64,000 bases of DNA from Pteria penguin (lineage: Eukaryota > Mollusca > Bivalvia > Pterioida > Pteriidae): NCBI GenBank assembly GCA_035048485.1, contig CM068590.1:17686274-17750273 (forward strand), in the 5' to 3' direction. Shown piece after piece: positions 11,860 through 24,800 of the stretch. A program made the translations under genes and the position numbers. Below the pieces are notes generated by a model. The model was not told where the DNA came from. It made no database searches and was given only the letters and a program-made list of their open reading frames with translations. The stretch's first letter is position 1; every line of letters starts with the position of its first letter.

Positions 11860-13760
11860 ATTTTATTGATTTATTACAGTTTCGATAAGAGATATCACCA
11901 GTATACAGTAAATCAAATATATAACAAGTGCAAGACTCATATAATACCTGTAATACTGTAGTATTGCTAAAATGTTAAGGCAGAGTGTGAAATACAGAAA
12001 CTATGTTTCGAACAGTGGACGACTAAAAGCAGAAAAATTTCTAAACTTTAAAAGATTTCAGGATGTGGCATCAAAAGTTTTCAGGATGTGGCAACCAATG
12101 CTTGATTCCAGAATCCTTCACCTTTTAGTGAAATCAGAATGATGGAAGGTATGCTGTCTAAACTTACGGCAATAAAATTGCAGCATGTTGATGTCATAAT
12201 TGTTCAATATGGGATTAAACGTGTATTACAGTAAGCTGCAACTAATGAGCGACCTAGTTTGAAAGAATTTGATAAAAATCTAAAAAGAATATTCTGTTAA
12301 GCCAATGTACCTGATTAAACAAGATAGCTAAGTATCGATATGAAAATCACTCTCAATTTATACTGTAGATTCCTCTATATTGAAATAAGGGTGACTTTCA
12401 GTTAAGTTAATTCTTTAATTTCCCATGTATGAAGTGTTATGATTTCCTGGTTATTCAAAATAGTTTGTCTTGGTACCTTAAAATAAGATTTTACTTTATG
12501 AACACACAAATTACCTCAATATATGCTGTTACATATGTCAGCAAATCATTGAAAATTTGAACCATGGACAATTAACGGAGGCTACTCCAACAATAATAAA
12601 CTCTTGTCCCCTTCCCTTACCCCCTCTTTCTTTATCTTTTCTTCCTCTTTGCTATCAACTTCTGAACATTTGGGGGAGGGGCCATCTATGTATCTTTAAA
12701 TCAAATACGCTATAGAATGGCACAGAATGAAAAACGAAATTTTAAATATTATATGTAAATGCATAGAAGCTTGTTTGTTATCATACACAAGAAATACGGG
12801 TAGTTTCTACTTGCCATTCTAAGAAAGAGGGGCTTGGGGGCCATATAAATGAAATAAATTGAATTAGATTTCAACGTTTTAACAATCTTTTACATATATT
12901 TTAGACATGCTTTTTGGGGGGACCCTCAAAGCAGTTGTTTTCCATAAATAGAAATATTGAACAATACGTACAAAGTACTATTAAATTTTCTATATTTATC
13001 TACAATATCAACTTATCAGGTTCAAAATTATAATTATCTCTCTGAAAATGTGTGCAAGCAAATATATTTAAGATAGCTGAGCATTAGTAAGTAATGAATT
13101 AGTATCACAACACGCAATGCAGTTATAACTCACTTGGTCATGTGACTGATCCGTGTTATTCTCGTCCTGAACATTTCACATCAACATAATTATAAACTCA
13201 AAAGTGAAAAAAATTCATCAAGAAAAATTACTGAAGTATACAAATTGTAATTGTGAAACACTATATCCAAAGATAGCTTTTCTTAGTAAATATACGTATC
13301 TATATATTTGTTAAATGTTGCCAAACTTGATCACGTTTGAAAAAACATCATAAGGGGAACATGTATGTAGACTACAGAGTTTCTTTCACATAGCTCAAAA
13401 GTTCTAACCAAGTTAAAATAGATGGCAGACAAAAACAAAAAGACTGACATATAAAAAATGATGTGATCTTGATTTGTAAATGTAGACGCATAAAACTTGA
13501 TTTTAAATTTTACTCTTCCTACAAAATTGCTTGTAAATTGCGTATCAACTTTTTTGTTCATTATAAAGACATTAATCAAATCTAGTACTTACTTATTTGA
13601 TGAATTAATTTGGTTTTATTTGTATTCAAAAAATGTTAAGTGCCACTTTTCAAATCAGTTCTTCATACATTAGACTAGTATGCATGATTACATGTGTAAT
13701 GATAGCCTGTAATTAGCTACACATCACCACAGCAGAGACACATATGAGACACCAGATTTA
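11860..13760. other. Noncoding stretch just downstream of the HIP1 stop
   Basis: It directly follows the predicted stop on the minus strand and should hold at least the start of the 3' untranslated region. A TTTATT at 13616, which is AATAAA on the minus strand, is the nearest candidate polyadenylation signal. Pyrimidine-rich patches near 12600-12650 are seen. No coding exon is recognised. Confidence 0.45.
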
Positions 13761-13886
13761 CTATACGTAACCTACCTCGACTTCCCAGCCCTCCGACTCC
13801 CCTGCCAGCTGATAATGCTGCTTCCTCAATTCTCCAAGCTTATATCGTTCTGTCTGAAGCTCCTTCTCCAATTCTAAAACTCGAAC
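13761..13886 (-). CDS. HIP1: HIP1 exon 32 (terminal): C-terminal latch helix
   Basis: Acceptor tttgcag, then VRVLELEKELQTERYKLGEL and RKQHYQLAGESEGWEVEVGYV, then TAG. This is the conserved latch segment after the THATCH core, thought in the family to support dimerisation and regulate actin binding. A good donor (GAG|GTAGGT, ending the exon at 13776 instead) sits five codons before the stop, so splicing to a further exon is possible. Confidence 0.85.
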   Translation of the reverse strand, partial: VRVLELEKELQTERYKLGELRKQHYQLAGESEGWEVEVGYV

Positions 13887-15860
13887 CTGCAAATATAAAT
13901 TTTTTCCTTCACAATTCTGAAATTCTCTAAAACAATATAAGCATATTTCTACATGTCATCATTGCTAACCTTCATTCAGAAATCATATTTTTATAACATA
14001 CTCAAGATTACTGTATATTTTTAGATTACAATCTTTCTCTCAAAAGGAATTTTTCATCTTCTAAACCGGAGCATTACAAAGATACATGAAATTTTTAGTA
14101 TAAAAACACTGTACATCAGGGTATGAAAGGCATTTCTATTGGATGCTTCAATCAAATTTTCTGCAAAAATCTGCAAAAAGCACTAACTGACCTGAGACTG
14201 CATCTCTTGCCTTTTTGTGTCCATGAGAGACAATTTGGTGAAATCCATCAAACCTAATATAGAAATATTACAAAGTTAAAATCACTCATCTTCATTTATA
14301 AACAGTAAAGCACATGACATTACATGCTTTAATTCTGAGCTCAAAAGAATGGCTCCTCAGTTGTAATTAATATCATTCCAGAGTCGTCCTTCATTCTCCA
14401 GTCTCACTTATTCTTAAACAACAATATCCTGTGATAGACATTTCTAACGCAGTCATTTATCATGTAGACATTTAATGGCAACAGAGCCAACAAAGTGTAC
14501 CATGCTTGGTATGAGGTCATGAAGTCCCGGAATACACTCTGTCTGGTGATTCATCAGTGTCATGTCTTACAGATGAGACAGTACAAGCAAATTCAGAGAA
14601 TTGTGGTCCCCTGCTTTTGGGGTTCTATCAGTAAGGGTGCAGTATTCTTTGACATACTGTCATGGTTGTGCATGTCTAAAGACACACATGCCAAATACGA
14701 AGGCCCTACATTTTACGGTTAAAAAGTTACACTGAAGTATGTCAAAGGTCACGGTCAAGGTCACATGATAAAAAATTCTGATACCAACAGAAAGGTATCG
14801 CAATTAGGGACACAAATGCCAAATATGAAGGCCCTACGTCTTACGGTTAAAAAGTTATGACCAATTTAAAGTTTTTGTGACAGACAGGTGGATGGATGAA
14901 TGGACGGACGGATGGACAGACAGACAGAGATTTAATGTTCCAATGCTTTAGCAAAAAGCTGGGGATAAAAATCCATGGCCCCTGTCATGAAGACAATGGA
15001 AAGGCAGAAACTTCCAAACTGCTTTAGAAGAGTCTGTCTAGTAAGTAGAATTTTCTGACCAATACATCAGGTAGATCTCTTCACCATACTGGTTTGGAGG
15101 GTAAATCCAGACATGAAGAATACCTGGATGATCATTATTTTTGTTACTTACCACTGTAAGAAGGATATGACCTTAAATAAAAAGGTACCATGATAGACCT
15201 TTCTAATGCCATGATTTATCTCATAGACATTCCATGGCAGTAGAGCCAGTGTAGCAGGCTTGATACGAGGTCGAGAAGTCGCAGGTTAGACCCTATCTGG
15301 CCACTCATCAGTGTCATGCCTTTCTGATGAGACAATAGAAACTTGAGGCCCTCGTCATGTAAACAATGGAAAGGAAAAAACTTCCGAACTGCTTTGGGAG
15401 AGTATGTTGCACGAGTAGTATTTTCTGTCCAATGTACCAGATACATGCCTTAATTATACTGGTCAGGAAGGTAAATCCGGATGCACTGTATATATTCAAA
15501 AGATCGTTATTTTTGTTACTCAGTGACCATTTAAAGTAATTTCAACAGCACAACTTGAAAGAACAACATCCTTTTAAACTGTATGCCAATGGACAATATT
15601 AAATTTGCTCACTGAATCTGATTTTAATGAACCATCAGGATTTACCTTGCATTTGGATTCACTTTCCCAGCCAATACATGTATAAGTGAAATGACCTTGG
15701 TGTGATGTAAGACAATAAATAAATATCCAAAAAAGCGAGTAATTTTAAATTACATAATTTAGACATAAAGACATACGTCATTTCAGTCCTTCAATAAAAT
15801 CATTAGGGTCTTCCGATTCCATCGGAAGACCCTTCTGTTATTGTGAGGTTTTTTCTTTAC

Positions 15861-15891
<31 letters not shown>

Positions 15892-18800
15892 TTTATTCTT
15901 AGCACTTTTTTGACTGCAATTTTCTCAGAAACGGCTTCACTGTCAACAATTTTGTTCTCTTTTTCTTACTGAAAAAGCAAATCCTGATAGAGTTAAAAGA
16001 AAATTTTGCTAAAATTCAAGTTCTAAATAAAGTTATATAACAGTTTGTAATTTTTAAAATCTCTCAAGTATAACTTTTATTATGCAAGCTAGATTCCTGA
16101 AATTTTCTCTATGATGTTGTACAGGTATAGTTCTTGACACCCGAGTTAACGCCGATTAGGTAACTATTATAGTTAAGGCGCTATAAGGGTTTAAAATTTT
16201 CAACTTATTACGTAATTTTAAAAAACTTTTATTTTAAGCTCTAGGGCTGCAAAAGTATTGCCAAACGATTTGGAGGGTCAATATAAGGGTAAAAACAGTT
16301 ATTTCAAAATTTTAAATTCATTTTTGAGAAGGTTTTAAATTTTCTCAAATAAAATGTTTATTATTTAAGCTAGACTCCCCAAATTTTCTTTATAATGTTG
16401 TACAGGTGTCGATCTTGACAACCAACTTAACGCCGATTATGTAACTTTTACAGTAAAGGCGCTATTTGTGTTTAAAGTTTTTAAACTCATTACGTAACTT
16501 TAAAACTTTTTTATTTTAGGTCCTAGCGTTCAAAAAATATTACAAAACGATTTAGAATGTCAATTTCATGGTGTAAGAGGTTTTTAAAATATTTTTTATC
16601 CATTTTTAATTGAGAAATTTAAGATTTTCACAAATTTGATTAGTTACGTAATTGCTTCATAACTTGCTTATTTTTCGTCATATGATCAAGAAAAAACCAT
16701 ACAGCACGTGAGAAGGGTTTATTCTTTTAAATGATATTTTCAAAAACATCAAAATATTTGCCCCCTTCCCTCTAGCGTGCGTAGACCCTATCGAGAGAGG
16801 GTCTTAAATCGCCGAAATTTTACCCCGATTTTTCAATTCCATTTTCCGAAAAACGGATTTTTCTACAAATTTTATATTGTAGCTATAGATTGTCAAAGAC
16901 ACCGTTACCCGTTTAAGTAAAAAAAAAATTCAAAAATAAAAGTTTTCAAAAACATTACATAACAATTAGTTAAATTTTAAATTCTCCGCCATACAGCGTT
17001 ATTTTTAATGCTACACTATCCAAATTTGAACTATCATATTTTCTAGGTTCATATCTTTAAAAAATTCATCGGCCGATAATATCTATCTTTTTTAGTTTGG
17101 CCGCTATTTCAATTTAAAGTTTTTAAATAATTACGTAATTTGCAAAAACATTTTATTTTTAGTCTTATCGTTTCCAGAACTTCACCAAACGATTTTCCGT
17201 ACCGATTTCAGTATGAAACATGTTTCTCAGTATTTGAAAGTGAGCGATTTAAAGGATTTTTTAAAAAAATACCTTATTTGCGTAACTTTCATGTTTTTTC
17301 TTATTTGTCGTATTAACAAAGTATAAAAAGGAGAGTTTGAGAATGTATTTTGAATTCGAATTCTTAAACAAAAATCACATTTTTTGCCCTCTACCCGCTA
17401 CTGATGAACAAGGCAATAAAAAAATCTTGTCCGAGCGTCGGGATTACATCTAAGAGAAGCGCGGTGAATTTTGTTTGCTAAATACCGACTTCAAACGCGT
17501 ATGATAGTGACGGGGAAAGCGCAGTAACTCGCGATTAATTCAATCGCGATTAATTCAATCGAGAGTTACGGCGCTTTGTCCGTGGAATGTTTAATCGACT
17601 GTTATAATGGAGAGCCGTAATATGTATGATTTCTTTAACTTGATTTTCGATTTATTTCCTCTAGATAATACTTTTTTCAATTTTAATTATTAATTAATTT
17701 GATTGCTTGACGGTTTTTTTTTTGGGGGGGGGGTTATTTTTGTGTGTAAAGTACATTTAAGTCATTCTCCTGATCTTTTTTCTTTCTTTCCTTCGTTCTA
17801 TCTACTTATTTTTCTTTTTTCTTTCGAGAGAGGAAGACCCGCCCTGTTGCCTCGGCAACAGGTAAGCTCTAGTTTCTACATACTCTTTTCTTCAATGATG
17901 GCAGCAGCCTCCCTAGCTGACCCCACAACCTTTCCTGTTGCCAAGGTAACTCCCTTTGATGCCTCTGACAATTTGGTCAGTTTCTCACTTCTTCGATCGG
18001 CCTTGACCTTGGATGCCACAACCAGTTGCGCTGTACTAGCAGCAATTTCGTTTGAACACACAATAAGTTCTTCAAACTTTCCTTCTCCCTTTACAACTTT
18101 GTCGGCAGCATCACTAAAAACAAATAATTATCATCATCATCAATAATTTTGGACAAGATTTTTCAGTTCATGTCAAAATAATAAAGTAATATGTTTCGAA
18201 GTGAGACTACTGATGAAATCAGCATTAGATGTGAAACAATATGCTTAATTACAAAACAATATGTATCACGGTACAACTTTGCACATGAGAGAAATAATGT
18301 TAATAAATTTTCAACTTCTTTACTTTCAACAATTTTACAGTTGTACTGTGACATGGAAGCTGCAGATAATCAATCTCGCGATCTGAGAATCGACTTTGAT
18401 TGTCTGCACTGCAAACCAAGCATTTAATAACACCAAATCTGCCCCTATGAAATACTGAGGGACCAAGGTAAATCATAATTATATCAGTTTAGTTGTAAGA
18501 ACATCCTGAAGGTACAGCTGGGAATTTTTTGTCAATGTATTTTTAAATTCAATGGAAATATACATACGTCATACATAAGTAAATTTCATGTTTCCAGCTC
18601 TGTAGGGTACATACAATGTTTATAATTAAAGATGAAAATCCTACGATGTAAACTTGCATACAACAAAAGTTAACTTACAGCAGTGATTTGGCACCCACAC
18701 CTACAGCTTTAGCAGCAGATAGAAGTCCCTCAGTCCATCGATGATTCTTTTTATAAAATTCCTTAGCAGAGGCAGTTCCCTGCAAAAATGTGCGGCTACA

Positions 18801-21800
18801 TGTTATCAAGTTAGTTATATCTAATCCACTGAAAAACGTGTCTTTTATACCCGTTTTACTAAGAACTGGAGAAGATATAAATCAATACATTTCAATTCTC
18901 TCTGACGATCTTTATTTAGGAAGCAAATCAACAAATTTTAATGAAACTTTAGGTGAATTCTCATTTCAAAGTTCACAAAATATATTGGTGAAAATTCCTA
19001 TAAATGGAAATACGAGCAGACAGATGGACTGTACTACAAAACATCACATTAGAATTTATCTGGGAATAACTTACCCTGCCTTGACCTACAATCTCTTTCT
19101 GAAGATCCCTTGAACGCTCGAGTAATACCTTTATCATCTGAAGCATACAAAATACTCTGTCAAGATAACAGCTTTAGATTTATTGATTGATTTTTCTTTT
19201 ACACCAAAATACTGATTGATTGATTATTGTTTTACGTCACTACACGATTATTTCACGTATATGGTGACGGCATCTGCCTGATGCATTGCATACAAATTTA
19301 GACCTTTGCATTGGACCCACCTGAAGCGGTGAGGGATCTTTTACGTGTCACGCCTACCGTGACAACAGGACCTAGGTTTTTACTGTCTCATCCGAAAGAC
19401 AGAACACAGGTGTGCCAGGGCAGGAGTCGAACCTGGAACCTCTCGATCACTAGCCGAGCACCTTATCCACTAGGCCACACCGGCTTTACACCAAAATAAG
19501 ACTTCTCCTTATATATAGGCATTAGCAGATGCCAACACCATATAAATGCAAAAAATCTTGGCATGACACAAAACAGGAAACAGACAAGTCCACAGAAACT
19601 TTTGAAACTATCCCTGGTTACTGACCTGCATCAGACCTGTACAAGAGTCCAGTATACTCTGATTGACGGTCAGTTCCACACCAGATTTATCTTCATGTGT
19701 CTTCTGAAGCATCTCCTATAAGTACATTTTGCACATTCATTATTTCAAATGTAGATACACATACACATGTATTCTGAAAGTAAGAATGAATTGGCAAATT
19801 ATTTTTTCCGACTGTTTTATATGCAACAACTTTATAAAGATAGATATAAGGATATGGATAGGACAGGAGGTCTAACTTACATCAATTCACTCTGTCTTTT
19901 CCAATAAATGTTTGAAATTTAAGATTTAAGAAAAGGCAACATCATAAACATGAATACACACACATACATAAAAACATGACAAAAAACTGAATATCAATTT
20001 TGAATGAACAATTCAAAAACATGTGATTCTTTTCACAATGTAAAAATAACATTACCTTACAGGGTTTTTCACTCTTCAAAATGGTCAAATTGAGGCAAAA
20101 TCAGTTCAAAAAGTTTGAAAATCAAATAAGGATTTTTAAAATTCTTTATATTTAGTAATTTTATATGTCTATCATTTTAAAGCAACTAGTTTCAATTTTC
20201 AAAAGCATAATTTATGCAGTTATAAATTCAACCCTGATTCGATATCATGTGCTTACAAATGCAAAGTACACATAAAATTTAATTCCTTCATGATATTTTG
20301 TTTTGGAAAAAAAAACAGGTGAATTTTATATACAGTATCTTTGTCACAAATCGAAAGAATAACTGCAGTGCTGACAAGCAGCTCAACTCTTAGCATCATA
20401 TTTAATCATATTCACATTTTCAGTAATACCTACCGCTATTTTCTGTGCAGCCTGTTCTATGGCAGCTGTTGTCTGGGCCATTTCGTCCTCCACCATGTCA
20501 CCTATCTCTTTATCCTTTATGTCTACAGACTTTGGTACTAAATCCTCTGCTAGCTTCATCAAGTGTCGGACTCTCTCTACAGCTTTCTTCACTTCATCGC
20601 TAACAGAGCCACCTTCAACATTGAACATAATGCATAATCAACTTCTACATAAAATGGCAACACTGGATAATATGAGTAAAATAAAATAAAATTACAAAAC
20701 CTTTAACTGACCCTTCCAAGATTTATAAAAGAATGCGACATTTGGAGATTTACAACTGTTCTTTTTATGACATCTTGAACAAACATGTCATTTGTAATTA
20801 GTTGCTTGGACGTCATCAGAAGGGTGAATTGTTTGTTTGCTTGGAATTAAATTCATCATTATCCAAAATACTTTATTTATACATGATAATCGAGTATGAT
20901 GATTCAAATGTTTCCAATAGACTTTTTTCTAATTCAACATGATCTAATGGGTCTAAATTCCACAACTACTTTTTTACCAGGATTTTCATGATGATGTTTT
21001 AAAAAGGAATGGTGTTGTCATATCAGAATGACACCAATCTCTGAAGCAAAACATTATACACCCTGCACATATCAAGAGATAAGAATAAAGTGAAAAAGGT
21101 ATGTGTATATAGGCTGTTAGAAATCTAACGCGAAAAGACTCGTACAGATTTCATACAGAGCGAAATTACGTACCGTAACTCTATATTGTTCTACTTGTTT
21201 AATGACGTCATTGTCAGCTTTGTTATTGTTGTTGTTGTTCACCGTTGTCAGATCATAGCGAACGGGCACAATAAATCATATTAGTTTAAATCACTTTTCA
21301 GTTTATTTCTGACAAAGGTCATATACATATATACCCTGTATATAGGTCATTAGGTATGTATAATGTGCCAAACCGTCCAGAAAACAGGTATCCCCTTAGC
21401 ATCTCAACCTACAGCTGACATGAACAAATAGCTTAAAAATTATCTTAAGCCATAAAAAACAAATTGTGTGTTTCCGATCACTAGGTAAAAAAAAAAATAA
21501 TAAGGTAGGTAGGTAGGCATTTTTTTTAAATATTTTTTTTTTCAATGTTACATTAAAAACGATATCTATCCTAGCTTAAAGACGAAGTTTCATATGGTGT
21601 GGATAGATTTTTAGTAAAAATATTATAGATGATTAACTTTATGAAAGGATACTACTTCGATTTTGATGTTCGAAAAGCTCAAATGTCTATATCCTTAAGC
21701 TTTGGTAACTATTCACTGCAGTCCCAAACAATGCAAACATTCTACATGTCAAAAAATACATCAAATCGCCAAAAAAAAGTTTAGGATTGAAGGTTCACTA

Positions 21801-24800
21801 TAGGATGGTCGGGTGAGCGGAAACAGAAATATTTTTTTTGGCCTTACTTGGGATGTAGATGTGCATAAAGTGAAATGTAAAACCATGCGTTACCTTTTTC
21901 GAGAGCTGACAATACCTCCAGCCCACTATCACCAGCATCTTTACAGGCACTTGACAACTCTATAGAACAAATATAAAACGATACATCATAAATATTATAT
22001 GTTAGCATTTTAATATAAACCAATGTCAACTGTATGTAAATTGATGTTCAGTATAATGTATTCAGTCTTTTTGTTACAGAGTTACTTCCCATTTGGAATG
22101 GTGTCTGATATGTAGTGATTGCTCCGTCATCAAATTCTAGAAAATGGTATGAATCTCAGGGAAATGATAGTCAACAAAAGATATTTTCGTAGGAAATTTA
22201 TGATGTCATAATAGTTTTATGTCAGATACGATCCAAAATAGGAAATAACTCTGTTTAACGAAAAAAGACTCAATACAATTATGTGTGTCTAATATACATT
22301 TAAATAGACACACAGCACTACTATAACTATATCCCTCAGTGCAAAAAAAAAGGAACTTTTAACCCAGATAACCCCAACCTCTTTATTTGGCTTACCCTCT
22401 CCAGCCTCAATCTGAGCGGAATGTGATGTAGCAATACCATGGATGACACAGTCTCCAAAATGATGGGCACAGCTAGTTATGGCACCGACCAACTTCTCTA
22501 ATTCTACAAGCAAAGGTATAACATTCACTAGACTAATTCTGAGTGTTCGGTTACACTTTAAAATTCTTAAATCTTACCATGAAAAGCATGTGACTACGGA
22601 CAAATATTGAGGTTTCAATTATAGAATTTCAATTATGAAAAATCAGAGTACAAATTTCACTGTTTTCCCTTTGGCTTGTTCACTTGAAATCCTTTTGCTT
22701 TAACTAATCTTAAAGAATTTTGTTCAAAACCTATGGCTTCAGACAAACAATTCCACTTAAATTTAAGAGTTTATAATAAAAGAAATGGAACTCTGAAATG
22801 ACCCATTACACCTTCCTCCAATTTTACATGATATAAGGGGCAATTCCAGACATACGATGTTTTGCATCATATTAAGATGACATCACAGTCAAAGCGTTAT
22901 CATTGAAATAGAAATTCGGGCGAAAAACTGGTTTATCCAATATAAGGCCCCTTACATCACACAGTGATATATTGTGTATTTAGGAACATCCATGTTTTTT
23001 TCTTTTTAGGATTTTAATTCAAAAACAAAATCTTTCGTATCTTTATTAATGTTCTGCACCAATGAGAAGGATTGTCAAACGTTACAGTCCAGCAGGTAAT
23101 TATGCTAATTTATGGACAAATCATTAACAAGGACATTATAGAACCTTTTTTGTCTTTCATATACACGTCTTGTGAAGTCTCTAGGGTTTCTAGGCTCTTC
23201 AATACTGGCTCTGCACGCATCAACAAATACTCTGAAATAACAATAATTCTTTTTCATTAAAATCATTAAAAGCAAGTTAAATATAAGAGACAGATGTGTT
23301 TTTTGTGTTTTGTAAAATATTTAGGTCTTTTAAAGCAATGAAAATGGCAATCATGTCAGTATATTCTTTCTGCAGTACACCCTACAAGTATGTGTATAGT
23401 TTTCATTTATTGAGTTTAGTGTTTTGTATAGTGTCATGCATTTTGGGGATTTGTATTTTTTTCTGACCTGCACTTCTTGTTGTGTAAGGTTTTTGATCTT
23501 CCTTGCAGTACATCTGACAGGTACGTGTGTAGGGTTTTAGTCTTACCTGCAGTATATATGGCAGGTATGTGTGTAGGGTTTTAGTCTTACTTGCAGTATA
23601 TATGTCAGGTATGTGTGTAGGGTTTTAGTCTTACTTGCAGTACATCTGACAGGTATGTGTGTAGGGTTTTAGTCTTACCTGCAGTATATATGTCAGGTAT
23701 GTGTGTAGGGTTTCAGTCTTACTTGCAGTACATCTGACAGGTACATGCATAGAATTTTAGTTTTACCTGCAGTACATCTGACAGGTATATGTGAAGGGTT
23801 TTAGCCTAGCCTACAGTACATCTTATAGGTACATGTGTAGGATTTAAGTCTTACCTGCTGTACATCTGATAGATACGTGCGTAGGATTTTAGTCTTACCT
23901 GCAGTACAATTGACAGGTACGTATGTAGGGTTTTCTGCCTTACCTGCAGTACATCTGACAGGTACATGTATATGGGTAGGATTTCAGTCTTACCTGCAGT
24001 ACACCTGACAGGTATGTGTGTAGGGTTTTAGTCTAGCCTGCAGTACATCTGACAAGTATGTGTGTAGGGTTTTAGCCTAGCCTGCAGTACATCTGACAGG
24101 TATGTGTGTAGGGTTTTAGCCTAGCCTGCAGTACATCTGACAGGTATGTGTGTAGGGTTTTAGCCTAGCCTGCAGTACATCTGACAGGTATGTGTGTAGG
24201 GTTTTAGTCTTACCTGTTGTACATCTGATAGATACATGTGTAGGATTTTAGTCTTACCTACAGTACATCTGACAGGTGTGTGTAGGATTTTAGTCTTACC
24301 TGCAGTACACTTGACAGGTACGTATGTAGGGTTTTCTGTCTTACCTGCAGTACATCTGACAGGTATATGTGTAAGATTTTAGTCTTACCTGCAGTACATC
24401 TGACAGGTATGTGTGTAGGATTTTCCAACTGGTCAATAGCATCCTGAATAAAGGAACGCCCATCTTTTATTGCACTAGCTGCAATACAAATAACACGGTC
24501 AGTACACAAAACAACAATACACAAACATCTACTTTTCTTAATATTTTATAAAATGCTTCCACTGCATCATGTTTGAAGTTTATTTAATGGTTTAATGGTA
24601 AAGTATGTCTAACCTATGAGATTTTTATGAAGCGAGTCTATATCACAGTTAAGTCTATCCTCAGTTCTTTGTTTGTCGGACTGCAGCTCTGATAATTTGG
24701 TTTGAAGGCTTTGGATTTCACTTCGTAGTTGCTCTTCCATTGAAGATTTTTCTGAATTTGTTTGCTCTAGCTGATTCTAAAGAAAAAAATAACAAATTCT

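Noticed and set aside
17703..18146. 147-codon open frame on the plus strand
   Set aside because: The first part is low-complexity T/G and repeat sequence, and the rest is antisense to HIP1 exon 30.
23500..24380. Possible CRISPR-like array or a repeated tRNA-like element
   Set aside because: Units are head-to-tail without unique spacers, and their sequence matches the adjoining exon end, so a minisatellite is the right description.
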